Assembly: GCA_000708835.1 (NCBI GenBank)
Contig: DF237393.1
Span: 1 to 64,000, forward strand
Length of the DNA: 64,000 bases
DNA from: Klebsormidium nitens
Taxonomy: Eukaryota > Streptophyta > Klebsormidiophyceae > Klebsormidiales > Klebsormidiaceae
Direction: 5' to 3'
The translations under genes were made by a program, and so were the position numbers. Below the pieces are notes generated by a model that was given only the letters and a program-made list of their open reading frames with translations, searched no databases and was not told where the DNA came from. This document shows positions 48,685-60,500 of the stretch, one piece after another. Every line of letters starts with the position of its first letter. Position 1 is the stretch's first letter.

Positions 48685-51600
48685 TCACCGATCTGTCTCT
48701 TCCGTTTCGTCCTCATCTTCGTCCAGTTCGCCGCTCGGAGTGGTCTCGGTGTCCAGCAAAACCCTCTCCATTCCTTTGAAAGCCACCACCTTCATCTTTC
48801 CTGCCTCGGCCGATTGCAACCAGCCGTGCATAGGCCGCGGCCCGTCCCCTGCCAGCCACTCAATGTCTTCGTTCGAGAAGGCGTAGCATGCGAGGTTCGT
48901 CCTGCCGTTCGCATCTGAGTAGGTGTCTCTGCACAGGGCATGTTTAAGGCAGCTTGAGACATGAGAACAAAAACTTGTGTATTAGGCTTTCGGATTCCGA
49001 TTCCGCCTCGATACACGTACAATTCTGTGATCATTTTCGTGCACTTAACCCCTCAGTCGCCCCTGAAGCTTACGCGGCAAGCTTACTAAGTCCGGTCGGC
49101 TTGTAGCCAGACCAGATGCTTCTCTTGGGAGGTTGCAGTCCAGCCAAAGTATTACGATGTGCCCACCTTGTGACGACGGCCATCAGCTCGCACCTCCGTG
49201 CTTCTGAGACAGTCTCGTACAGCTGCCAGTCACACCCCTTGAGGACGTCGGGGCTGAGCATGTCTTCCTGGGCGTAGCTGTGGCGCAGCAAAACTGCCAC
49301 GTGGCTGCACGACGGCGCGAGCGCACGGAGGGCCGCGATTGCCGGTACGGGCCTCATGACGCCGGCTGGGTAGCGGGGCCCGGGCTGAAAGGTGCTCTGC
49401 ACGATGCCAGATGGAAAGATAAGCGAGCGGCTCTGTAGAAAAGCGCTCAGCACAAAGACTTTACAGGATAGCTTTTTCGACTTCATCCAGCTTTTGAGCA
49501 CGTTCTGCGATGTCCTTCCAGTCCTTCCAGGTCTGGACGCGGGCCTTTCCGTCGTAATTTGTGCGAGCTTACGTCTCCCTCCGACTTCAGGACGAAGCAT
49601 GTAACATTTTAAAGAGTCACATTTCGAGTACTCTTAAAAGTAAAAGCTCCTATCTGGAGCAGGCAAGTGAGCGCAACACCCTGTGAGTGACCAACCTCTT
49701 AAGCTCCGCTTTAAAACAAAACAGGACCGCATCACGTACCTGTATCTTGGGATAGTACTCATCCTCCCTATCCGTGATCACTAGCGGCATCTTGGTGACC
49801 CGGTAGTCCGAGACCTCTCTCAGGTTCTTCTCCCGGTAGATCTTGAACGTGAGTGTCACCCTGTAACCCTTCTGGATCAGCTTAACCTCGTACGAGCAGT
49901 CTTGAGGAATGGCGGCCCACTGAATGATGTCGTGTTTTCCAGAGAGCGGGGCGAAGTCGACGATGTGCTCAGCTCCCCCGCAGGTGACCACCATCTCCCC
50001 TGCAGACGGACAAAAACATCGAGTGCAGAACAGTGTCAAACAAGTGAGTCTACATTTGATTGAAGTGTTTCAAGTTGGATACCCCCTCTATTGGACGTGA
50101 GGTGCGCTTTTCGGGTCCTGGTAAGGCTCTTCAGCACCGCTTTGCGATTTACGCGACTTGTCAGAGGGACCATATGAGACTCGACGAGCATTGAAGCTGA
50201 CGCTGGCAGATGATACGAATGCTTGTACATCAATAGCTCTTCATTGACGGTAGATGGATCCTTGGAGGAGCGGGATATCGTACCTCCTAAGTGCTCTGAT
50301 GGAAGACAGACAACCAGTGTTCCTATCGTCTTCTGCACCTCGAAGCGGGTATCCGCATGATGCTTGAAGGACGCCCCCTCTCCGGAAACGTGGATCGTGG
50401 CTGGAACGACGTTAACGGGAACGCCGTGCGCAAACTGCTCTTTGATGCGGCTCAATATGGGCCTCAGAAAGAGGACCTGGAGAAAGAGAAGAGACCCGAA
50501 AACTCGAGACGGTTGAGAATCAATGTTGTAAAAACCCTCTTTGGCGACTGATCGAGACGGAGATGCTCTTGCCAAGAAATAGGGTTCAGCGTTCAAAAGG
50601 GACGCATTAAACACGTGGTCCAATTCAGGGCAGTCCGAGGGAGCGGGGACGACAGTACAGGTGCAGTGCGGAGCACCACTCCCTATGCTATCCGCTCCTC
50701 CGTGATTAGCTCACCTCGTTGTATTGAGAGTCCCGATGCCTACTGAACCACTGTGTATCCTGCAGCTTCTCCAGGACTGCCAAGGAATGCACGCACCAGA
50801 CGACGGGCCCGAAGAGCCAGAAGCGCGGCGTCGACGATCCCCCGCACTCACACTCATAAGAGAGGGACTCGGGAATGATCGGATAAGTCTCCTTTCTGGA
50901 TGCGCGGACGGTCGTGCGGTGTGATGGATGCTCGGTGAATGTTGGGCTCTCCTCCCGCACCTGCCGAACTATCAACTCGTAAGTCAAGCAGCCAGTCCTC
51001 TTGTTTGCGTGTCAAAACTCAAAAGAGGGGGAGCTGCACATATATGCTCAAGCGGCCCCAAACTATCGACTGGTACCTAGTTGACTGGTCTTGCTCTGGC
51101 GAGTAGTGAGGTTGATCCTATACGTGAGTATGCATTCTGATCTTTGCGCATGAAGGCCCCTTTTTCTGCCGGACTTGCTCAAGGGAAGCGTCTGTTTGTA
51201 AGTCATAGCTTACTTCGTTCCTATCTATTTCGACTGTCCTTGATGTCACCCTTTACACCTTCTAAGAAGCAGGAAATGGTTAAAGACGTTGTAGATGAGG
51301 CTGGTCTGTCAGATTACAGTCTATCCATTCAACAAATAAAGCTCTCGTTACCTGTGCAGTGACTCTGATCTTCTCGCTGAAGGCTTCGTCCGCTTTGCGC
51401 TTCCTCCCAAACCTGAGAGGTCTGACGTTCTCTCTGCTGATGTCGACATCCTCGACGGTGAGTTGAAGTGCGCGCCAAGCGTCTCCCGATGTTTCCCCGT
51501 AGTCGTAAAAGATGCTTTGCACAGCCTGCAAACAAACCAGTTGGTGTAAAGATCAGTAACAACAAAATTGCCAGGAATTGCTCGCGATGAAAAGATAAAG

Positions 51601-52907
51601 TTGATCAAGCTGATCATAGACCGATGCAGTTTTCTGCGAGTCTTGTAATCAAGACATGAAGTCATGTTGAATCTGAACGTGATCCAACATAAACAAATCA
51701 GGTCTTCGAGAGCTCATACGTAGTTGGGAATGGACAGTGCTAAGGTACGTCCTTAAATCTGTTTTATTCAATGTGATTTTTGGAAAAGATCGTAGCCGTC
51801 GAGTAACTGTAGAATCCTTGTATCCTTACCAAAGGAGTCAAACCAATCAGCTTGTCTCGTGGCAGGACACCCCTTTGCCAGGAGTAGTCAAAATCCAGGT
51901 CATAAAAGGACTCCCAGGCCCGTGGGTTGGGTTATTTTCGTTTTCTGTAGATCCTTCTTCCAAGTCTTTCGGATTCGCCACGGGGCCATGCGCAACGATA
52001 TCCGACACCTCAAGATTTGAGAAGAGGCCCCGTGTCAACGTGACATCATTGTTGCCTGCAGTCAACAAAGAATACTTGACAGTTTGAGGTCCTTGCTGAG
52101 AAGGGGAAAGATGATCTGTCCAGAACGAAGACCATTTGCTTCTGGATGCCTGTCAAGCAGGTTTGAAGACTAGGCCTATGCTGCTTCTTCTACCGTCAGA
52201 TAAGAGTCGTATCCTTGCCGTTTGCTTGATCTGCAGTGAAGAGTAAGATTTTGAAGCCTGGGTGTTGCAGCCAGCACCTGCACATTATGCTGGTGAAACG
52301 CAAAGAAGGGAATAGACCGCACTATCAGCCGGCAGTATTGGAGAATGATGCATAGACTGTGACAAGCATCGGGGGTTTACCCACTTTTTAATGCTCCCAG
52401 TTGTGGTTGGAACAAGATTATCGCCTGCTGCTCCTGAAGTGCCTCTGCAGAAACAAGCAACGACTCACCTCCGATCTTGCTGACGAAGGTAATCTTCCCC
52501 TGCTTCTTCTTGGGCCCAGCCAAGAGCTTGAGCACTATGGCTTTCGCGTCATGAGAGGGGACGCAAACGCTGCCTCCACAACAGAAGTTTTCTGGATACA
52601 CTCCCCTCAGCTTTTGTTCAAGAAGGTCATGTTCTAGTGCTCCGTTGTGCTCCTCTCCTGCGTCCAAGTGAGATCCATTGTCCGGAGTCGATTCTTCCAG
52701 GTAATCATCACATGCGGTCGCTTCTGCATCAGGGTAATACTGCTGTGGACCTTCTTCTGGGAAGCCCCAAGGCGCCTCCTGAAGTTCTGGCCGGTAAAAC
52801 TCGTTGAAGTCGAGCTTCACGAGGGTCCCCAGGCACGCTCCCTTGTCTGATGCTTGGAGAGCTCTTTGCAGCTTGGTGTAGACCTTAACACCAGCGAGAG
52901 GCTCCAT
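48685..52907 (-). CDS. Divergent 2OG/Fe(II) oxygenase paralogue, distal His replaced by Tyr
   Basis: The 3' part is firm: exons 51525-51352, 50960-50715, 50476-50284, 49999-49740, 49432-49087 and 48914-48685 join in phase to TGA and encode 482 aa. It matches the tandem copies: HHADTR carries the HxD pair (50359-50351), LVVCLPSEHLGG and GGEMVV follow, then KGYRVTLTFKIYR with the 2OG-binding Arg. The residue equal to the distal His is Tyr (codon TAC at 49892-49890, CSYEVKLI), so canonical iron binding is doubtful. LLRHSYAQ and VLKGCDWQLYE match the later blocks, and the tail is acidic (ELDEDEDETEETD). The 5' part is less sure: a first exon from ATG 52907 to about 52385 (MEPLAGVKVYTKLQRAL) and a small exon near 52055-51871 whose donor is weak. 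Introns differ from the tandem copies: their intron 3 and intron 5 positions are fused here. Confidence 0.65.
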
Positions 52908-54593
52908 TTCCTGAATCACTACAACGTACGTAAGTGATTGACTTTGTTATCCATACAAGGCGCCGACGCGTACAGGGCCGGCTTCGGACGCAAAGCGCAG
53001 CTCACGCGGCCGGTCGGAGGTTCGAGGGTTTTGTATCTGAGCCCAGCCGGACGGCGGCCGTGCCGGATAGCGCCAGGCTTGCCGCCGCGCGGCGCTGAGC
53101 GGCCGGGGCGGCGTTGGACGCCGATTGATCCGTCACTGGGTCAGCGTACTTCGGAAGATCGAGCCACCTAGCAATTGCCAGAGTGCTTTTGAGCAACAAG
53201 GGCATTGGAGGCAAATAGGAGACAAGCAGAAGGATAGATTGCAAGAATGGGCACATGATTGGCGTTTGCTTGAGAAAGGACAAATAATAACAACCGTAGT
53301 CATCCACGACCTGAACGCGTGTTTGAGCCAAGTGCCTCATTACTTACGTAGAGAGTGTTTGGTAAGGTCGAGCTACTCAACCGACAGTAATCCAGAAGCC
53401 ACGATTGACTGAAGGATCTACTTCAAAGACATGATAGAAGACAACGCTGGGGCCCCAGAAACCAACCGTCGGATATCATCGCCGAAGTCCATCTGCGGCA
53501 GATCATAACCCGTGATTGCGACTCAGTCCGCCCTTGTTTAAACCGCCATTGCCCTACCCTTAATCTGGTTGTGGGCCGGGACTACAAGCAGCTGAATGCA
53601 CCAGAACTTCAAGAAACCTTTGATTGCGTAGCGTGTATACTCAGCTTCCTATACAACGTACGCAAAGCTCGAGAATTGAACGTCCTCGTTATTTCAAGTT
53701 GCCGGCCACCGTCTGGATTTATGCATACTAAAACAAGCACGGCAATCTACAGGGATATCCTGACTGATCGGATGATCCCCTAATCGACATAAGCAAAGGG
53801 CTACGCAGAAATCTCTATTTCCCGGCCGGCCCGCACATGCTATGTAGCCACATGTGCAAGTTGATGTGCAGACAAGACGTTAAGGTAAAACTTAGGCACT
53901 TGTAAGTTGGGAAGCGAACATGTTAGTATGATGAGGAGCCATGCATGCACGCACCATGATGTAAAATTGGTCACGCACCGTGCTATTCCCGGCCAGCTCC
54001 GTCCCGAATGGGCGGTTTAACATGGCATAGTAGCTTTTCAATGCGAGCGAGGAAGCATATGCAATTTCAAGCAGTCAGCTGGGATTCTTCATTAGATGTC
54101 GCATGTACACCTTGATCATTTGCAAACCTCTTGATTTTTCCTAGATGCGCAGATCATACATGGCGTGACAACTTGAACAGCGCAGGGTATGTGATGCGCT
54201 GAAGTGCAAAATCGGGTTGAATTATGGATTCGGAATGCAGGCTTAGCTTCGCATAGCCTTTCAATGGGACCTCAATTCAATGTACTGTCTGCGTCATCAT
54301 GACGCCATCCGCAAGACACTAACATCCGACGGCCTCTCAATGCTTCGGTCAAGCCTTGCGGTTCTCATTAGACCTCTATATATGGAGATTCTCAACAGCA
54401 GTGGCCGCCCCGTTTGCAAGTTTCCCAGCATTCTCCTCTGGCAGCAACTCTGGATGCTGCACTTGGGACACTGGGAGGCCCACGACCCCAGAGCTTTTTG
54501 GTCCTTGGAAGTAGGTGGAATACGGGAAGTAGCCAGAACACCGCTCCTTCCATCCTGCGAGAATCAGCGAGAATCAGCGAAGTTGTCAGCCAA
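52908..54593. other. Upstream region of the divergent oxygenase
   Basis: This is 1.7 kb between the NAA15 stop and the start of the oxygenase paralogue, both on the minus strand. A GC-rich block at 52965-53125 probably marks the promoter or 5' UTR of the oxygenase. The frames at 53125-53412 and 54280-54597 show no protein-like features. A short tandem CGAGAATCAG pair lies near 54557. Confidence 0.5.
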
Positions 54594-57500
54594 CTAGGTT
54601 GAAACAAGCCTCTTGCATCCCACTCTAGTACGCTTTGGAAAGAAGCTTGCCTCGGATTGCTTGCTGTGCCGAAGTGTGGACGCATATGTCTCTGCTCTAG
54701 CATCTGAACTCCCACTCCTACAACCAGTCATGCTCGTCCTGCAACGATAACAAGCATGCAAAAGTGCTTCTACCATTTCCCGGACGTTTTCGTAAGCTTG
54801 CCAGCAGCCAGGAGCTCCTGTTGAAAACTTACGGGCTGCCGCCTTCGCATCCCCCAGCTTTTGTTGCAACAGCCGGTGCACTCGTATACAGTCCTTGAGC
54901 TCCCACGTCTTTACCCCCTCTGCAAGGGCCTCATCCCTGAACGTAAGAAAGCGCTTGGGTTAGAAATTGTCCAGCAACTGGATAGCCAACTCACAGCTTT
55001 TCAATTCTTCTTGTGCGTTGAGATCCGGAGGCGCTGAAGGAGCCGCACAGTCTTTGACTTCTGAGTCTCCTTCAGGGGTGGCCGTCGGTCTTCCAATTGT
55101 AGAGGCGTAAGCTGGAAGGAACACAACAAGTCCGCTGATACATCTAAGCAGTCCCGAGCTTCCAGAATGACAACAACAGCTTTCTAAGGCAACAGTTGTG
55201 TCAAACAAAGCACAGCGGAAAAGAGCCTCGTTCCTGGATGCAACCAGGAACACAGTTGTCTCCATGACCAAGTCTTTGCCTCAGGCACCAGAAGAACCTC
55301 TGCTTTCAAAGTTACTCGTCCTTTGAATTAGAGAACCTCCCAAGATCAGTTTAACAAGTACGAACGCAGGCACTCACTTGCCAGCCCCCCTCGCCGACGC
55401 CTCTTCTACGATGCCGACCGCCTCGGCCGTTCGACTACAATCTAGAAGCACGACAACCTCCGCAGCGGCTGCTCGATGTAGTAAAGATCCTGGACAAACG
55501 AAGGAGAGTGTTCCGAGGATTCAGAAACAAGCGGAAGGCAGCTGTGCAATCAGGAATCGACACAATCTCGTGGAACAAGCAGGAAAAGAATGACTCGTGC
55601 AAACAGTTTGAATCACCTATTAGCACAACAATCCAAACAAGCAGCAAAAGCAGTAACAAGAGCAGGCTAAAGGATACAGGAAAAGGATGAGCCTCAAAGA
55701 GCAGCAAGGCGGCACGAGACGGCGAATGGAAGGAGCCCAAAACGCCCTTTGAACTCTTCGAACTCTCGTCGTATCAATGGTTCCTAAGTAAGGGAGATGA
55801 ACGCTATCACGAGACTCTGAAGAGAGTATGCCACGGTTTCCTCCTTTACACCACCGTGGTTGGAGAGCTTTAAGCAGCAGGGTATTAGCAACCCCACCAA
55901 TCGCTACACATAAACTCAAAATCTCTGTCTAAACCTTCTTCGAAAGCTCTTTCTGGATTTCTCCTTTCACGAATTGCTCCCCACGACTTCGCTGATCATG
56001 TCCGATTTCTTTTGGGGCCCCAGACTTCGCTCAGGCATTTGCTGCGTTGCCTTGGTTGTAAGGACTTTTCCACTGCTCACCGGAGTGCTCCTTGAGGAAG
56101 GCCTCGTTGTATTCTTGGAGCGACTGCCCCGCCAGCGCTGTGATCTCTTTCCGTTCCTCCGCAATCACGCGGTGCACCAGCTCAGCCGACTCGGAGTCGG
56201 GGGCTGGTGACGTGTCTACTGTGTGGAACAAAGTGACCTGGCAACGAATGCAAGGACGATCAGTTGGGTGCGATGTCATCGATTTTCAGAGTTGACAGGA
56301 CCCTTCTTTCTCGACGCCCTTGAATTCATTCCTTGCGGTGCATGTTTCCCAAAAGGTAATCACATGACGTGGTGTGATAAGACAAGTGAAAGAGAATCGT
56401 ATTCTCAGATCAAGGTCTTGATCGAGGCAGCGCCTATGGCAAAGAAAGCCGATCAAAGAGTACGAAGCGGTGCCTTCATAGATGGACGCACGTTCGGATA
56501 CTTTTTCGAAAACTTCAAACCAAACCAACCGATCCCTCTTGAAAACAGGTGGTGTGCAATTTTAGTCTTGGGCTCATAAGCTTGAGACCACATGCGTCGC
56601 AAGCACAAAACTCGTGGTACATGTTCAGGGCAACTGATGGTTTCGCTCTCTCACCAGGCTTCTATGAACGTCCGGATGCGTAACATCTATTGACACGAGT
56701 CGCTTTACTGCCTGCAATGACAAGGACAGAAACATGGTGAGCGACTTGATTCAGCAGAAGCGAATAAAAGCACCGACTATACACTTGCTCCGTCCTTCAC
56801 AGTGGTGCGGCAAGCTATCAGGATGCTCTTCTAAAGAAAAGGCCCTTCTAAATAAAAGCGACAATCTTGAAGATATGACGCTACAGTAACGTCTCTGACC
56901 CACCAGGAGCGCTCCTCCGACTGTGGATCAAGAATCTCTACCAAGAGCTTCAGGAACTTTCTTACTCTTGCCTTTCATGTGCAAGCGAATTTCCTCCTGG
57001 AAGAGCAAGCACGTTATCCAACTTGCGCTCGAGCGGGATATCTCGTTAGCTTTCACAAATTCTTCCACTTCTGTTGGGGCGATCATTACCTGCAGTGCTA
57101 GCAGCAGTTTCTTTTTCCGGATGTACAGCTCGAAGGCTAGGAGGTGCGTCTCGATGGCCTGCGCCGCATGCTGCTGGAGCAGCTGCAGGTACTGCACCGA
57201 CTCCGACAGCGGGTCCTCTACCTGAAAAACAAAGCAGACGACTTTTTTATCATCGTCCAACATCCTGAATACTTTTGACAACCCCTTCAGGGTATTCACA
57301 AGCTCGATAGCAAGTTACTCACTCGCGGAAGCCGCTCCGAGTGGGCAAAAAATTCGTCTCACCAAGATACGGAAACAACTCAAAGAGTGTGTAAACATTG
57401 AGCAGTCTCCACCAACCTGCGACGAAAACGTCGTTGGGCATGCAGAATCACTGCCTAAGGATAGGCAAAGCGCTTTGATAAATGCAGAATCACTGCCTGA

Positions 57501-60500
57501 GGATAGGCGAAGCGCCTCCTCAGAACAATCAAAAAGGAAACACCAGATCGCGAATCTGCATCGAGATACTAGGAGTCGGTCTTTACCTGAGCCAGCTTGT
57601 CGCCATGCGGATCCGGATCTGCGGGCTTCACAGCTTCGGCCTTGGGCTTCTTCCCGCCTTTCTCTTTTGCGGCCGCAGCAGCCGCTGCCGCTGCCGCCTT
57701 TTCCTCCTCTTCTCGCTTTGTCTCCTCGGCCTGAACAAAGATAAACCAGAAAGTATGGTAAGGCAACCAAAAGTCTGACATCGTCTGCAATGACCGTCAG
57801 CTGCATGGGGTACTTTCAAAGGATTAGCTAATGCAAAGCTGGCAAGACGAGTACTGCAAAGCAGTCACTGCTAAACTACGAGTCGGAAGTCCCGAGGTGG
57901 CCCCAATAAAGCGCGCCTGCCGAGCCAGCGGACAAGTTTCTGGATAAGGCGCCATGTCTTGACCATTGTTCCTCAGCAAGGAGACATTGCAAAAAGAGCC
58001 ATTGAATCCAAAATCCAACACGAGGCAACGTGTCAGATGAAGCGACGTTCAGAACAACCTATCCGGCTCTTGAGTCTCAGCGTTCGAGCTTCGAGCGGAC
58101 ATTTGACCTCTTATGAAAGAAATGTGCCAATGGTTCTTTCACACTGCAGATGAAGACGTTATGGCACCTTTTTTGCCTTCGCCTCAGCTTTTCGTTGCTT
58201 GGCCCTCAGCTTTTTCCGTTCCAAGGCGCTGAGCCCTGAGTTCGCCCCGTCGGCGTCATCATTGTCACCTTGCGCCGGCTTGTCAAATAGAGCAATGTAT
58301 GTCCTGTAAGGATGGAGAGACGTGGCCTTAGGCACGATTTGCCGGCAGAACGGAAGCTCACACACGACAGAGCTCGTTCCCTGCATAAATTGTATCTTAC
58401 ACTGCAGGTTTTTTGCACCACTACTCCGCTTGCATGAGTTAGTAACACAGAAAGCAATGTGTTGTGCAAGTCCCTCCAAGACGGGTTCCGAATGCAAAGC
58501 AAAACAACGGCTCTCTTTTGCAGAATGTCAGGGGAGAAAACCGACGACAGTTCCTCATATAAAGTCGGGACAAAGCCGATGGAACCAGCCGACAATGCCT
58601 GTACTCAGTACCGTGCTTCACACCCCACGAACAGCATGAAGCCACACTTCGGAACAAGAAGTTGAAGTTTCTACATTTCACTTTAGCTCAAACACGGGTC
58701 CGCAAAGGGCACATCTTTTATCTGACAAAGGGTAGCAAGAGAGACGAGTAAGGAGCGTGAGCACCCACCTGATGGCGCCTGCGGCTCCCTTGCAGAAGAA
58801 CTTGAAGCTGTGCAGGTGGTCCTCCATGCGCAGCATCTTGATGTACGCGCGCAGCGTCATCTTGCGCAGGCAGTAAGTGTGGAAGTCGAACTGGTCCTCA
58901 ATCTGCAGCCGGCCAATTGGGGCGTTAGCACAAACCAAGCGCAGTGGGCCACATGCTTGCAATCAATTCCATCGGGGCGATAGATTGCAAGAGAAATGGA
59001 TTACGCATTGAGGTCCTAAGAGGAGCCTACAAAGCCCGCAGAGGAATTGTCGAAGCTGCTCTGCTTACAAGTCGTTTCGAAGATGTGCCTTGAGGAAGAT
59101 TGGCTGCATGAGATTCTGGACAAAGCGTCGCCTTGGGAAAGAACTGAAAAGACAGCGCTGGGCCACAGCCCCTGTAAGGTCCTCACCATGTCCGCATAGT
59201 GCTTCTCGATTGCAAGGTACTTTTTGAGCGCCTTCCCATAGGCACTTTGCCGCAAGTGACTATCTCCGCTAGCAACTTCGTACCTGTAGAGCACCGGGGA
59301 TCGAGTAAGCTTCGCAAGGAATGGAGACGATGGATAAGTCAAATAACAACCAGTGAGCAATAAAGCTGACTTTGCTGGACAGGAGGCCGCGCTACTACAG
59401 AGTCAAGAATCAACAGGACTGGATGCTTAGTACTGGCAAAGGCCTTCCATGCACGCCAACCGACGGCCACCAGTAGCAGAGGCCCGACGAAGACATCAGA
59501 GAACGCTAGGTGGGGAGCTGTAGCCTCCTCAGGAGCAGCTGCACTTAACTAACACTTCTCTTAAGACAACAGAATCCTTTTCAGCCTTCAACAGTAATCC
59601 TGCCCGTCAGACAAGCGTGCCAGCTGGCTCACCACATACACTGCATATCAAACAGGCTGTTGTGCTGCTCCCCGTCTTTCGTAAACAGCGCCGCCGTCCG
59701 CTCCGCGTCCTCCACCTGGTCAGCACCCAGGAACCGTTTCACTGCCTCGTTATTCAGGTACCGGTCCGCCAAGTCGAGCGACCGGGCCTCCTCCGCAAGC
59801 GCCGCCGCTGCCGGGGCGTCGCCTCCGTGCCGCAGAATTCGGGCCTGCAACAAGGAAATGGCAGGGTTGAGAAAGGTCTGAACCTTCCCGTCTTCTTAAC
59901 AAGAAGCTTTGCAGTCCAGGGGTACCACAGAAGTGAACAATCATGCCAAAATCCGAACACAAGGTTGGCTGATGGAACCCAGCGCTCAGGTTTGAGAGGA
60001 ACCCACCTTGACTAGGTAGAGATCAGGGACGGTGGGCGTGTGCTTGATGGCTTCCTCGACCTTCTCCAGCGCGACGTCATAGAGCCGCCGGCGGTCATAG
60101 TGCTGCAAGGAATTCACAAGGAGACAACTGTTTCAATGGACGCGACAATCGGTGCTTGAAACAAAGTCATTTGGCAGACTGCTGCATCTACAGACAACAG
60201 CAGTGCCTGGGCATACAAAAGGCTCCTTCCCTTGAGCGCGAACCTCCGTTTCGTGCAAGTCTTCCGCTCTTGTTTTGTTGTTGATCTAAAACAAGCCTGA
60301 TTTCGCTTGTGGCGCCTCAAGGACAGACCGTTCAGCATTAAGCAGTGCAGAGCACCGGCGAGCCCCAAGGAGGTTGCAAACCTGTGCGAGAAGAAAGAGC
60401 GTCCAGAGGAGGGTGGTAGGGGGCTCTGGGTCTGTTGACGACGAACTGCAGGCACATAGAGAGGCGGTTGGAGAGAGGAAATGAACGATGACGGCATGCA

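Noticed and set aside
53005-53030. GGTTCGAG-like T-loop of a tRNA
   Set aside because: No matching acceptor stem, D arm or anticodon arm was found around it.
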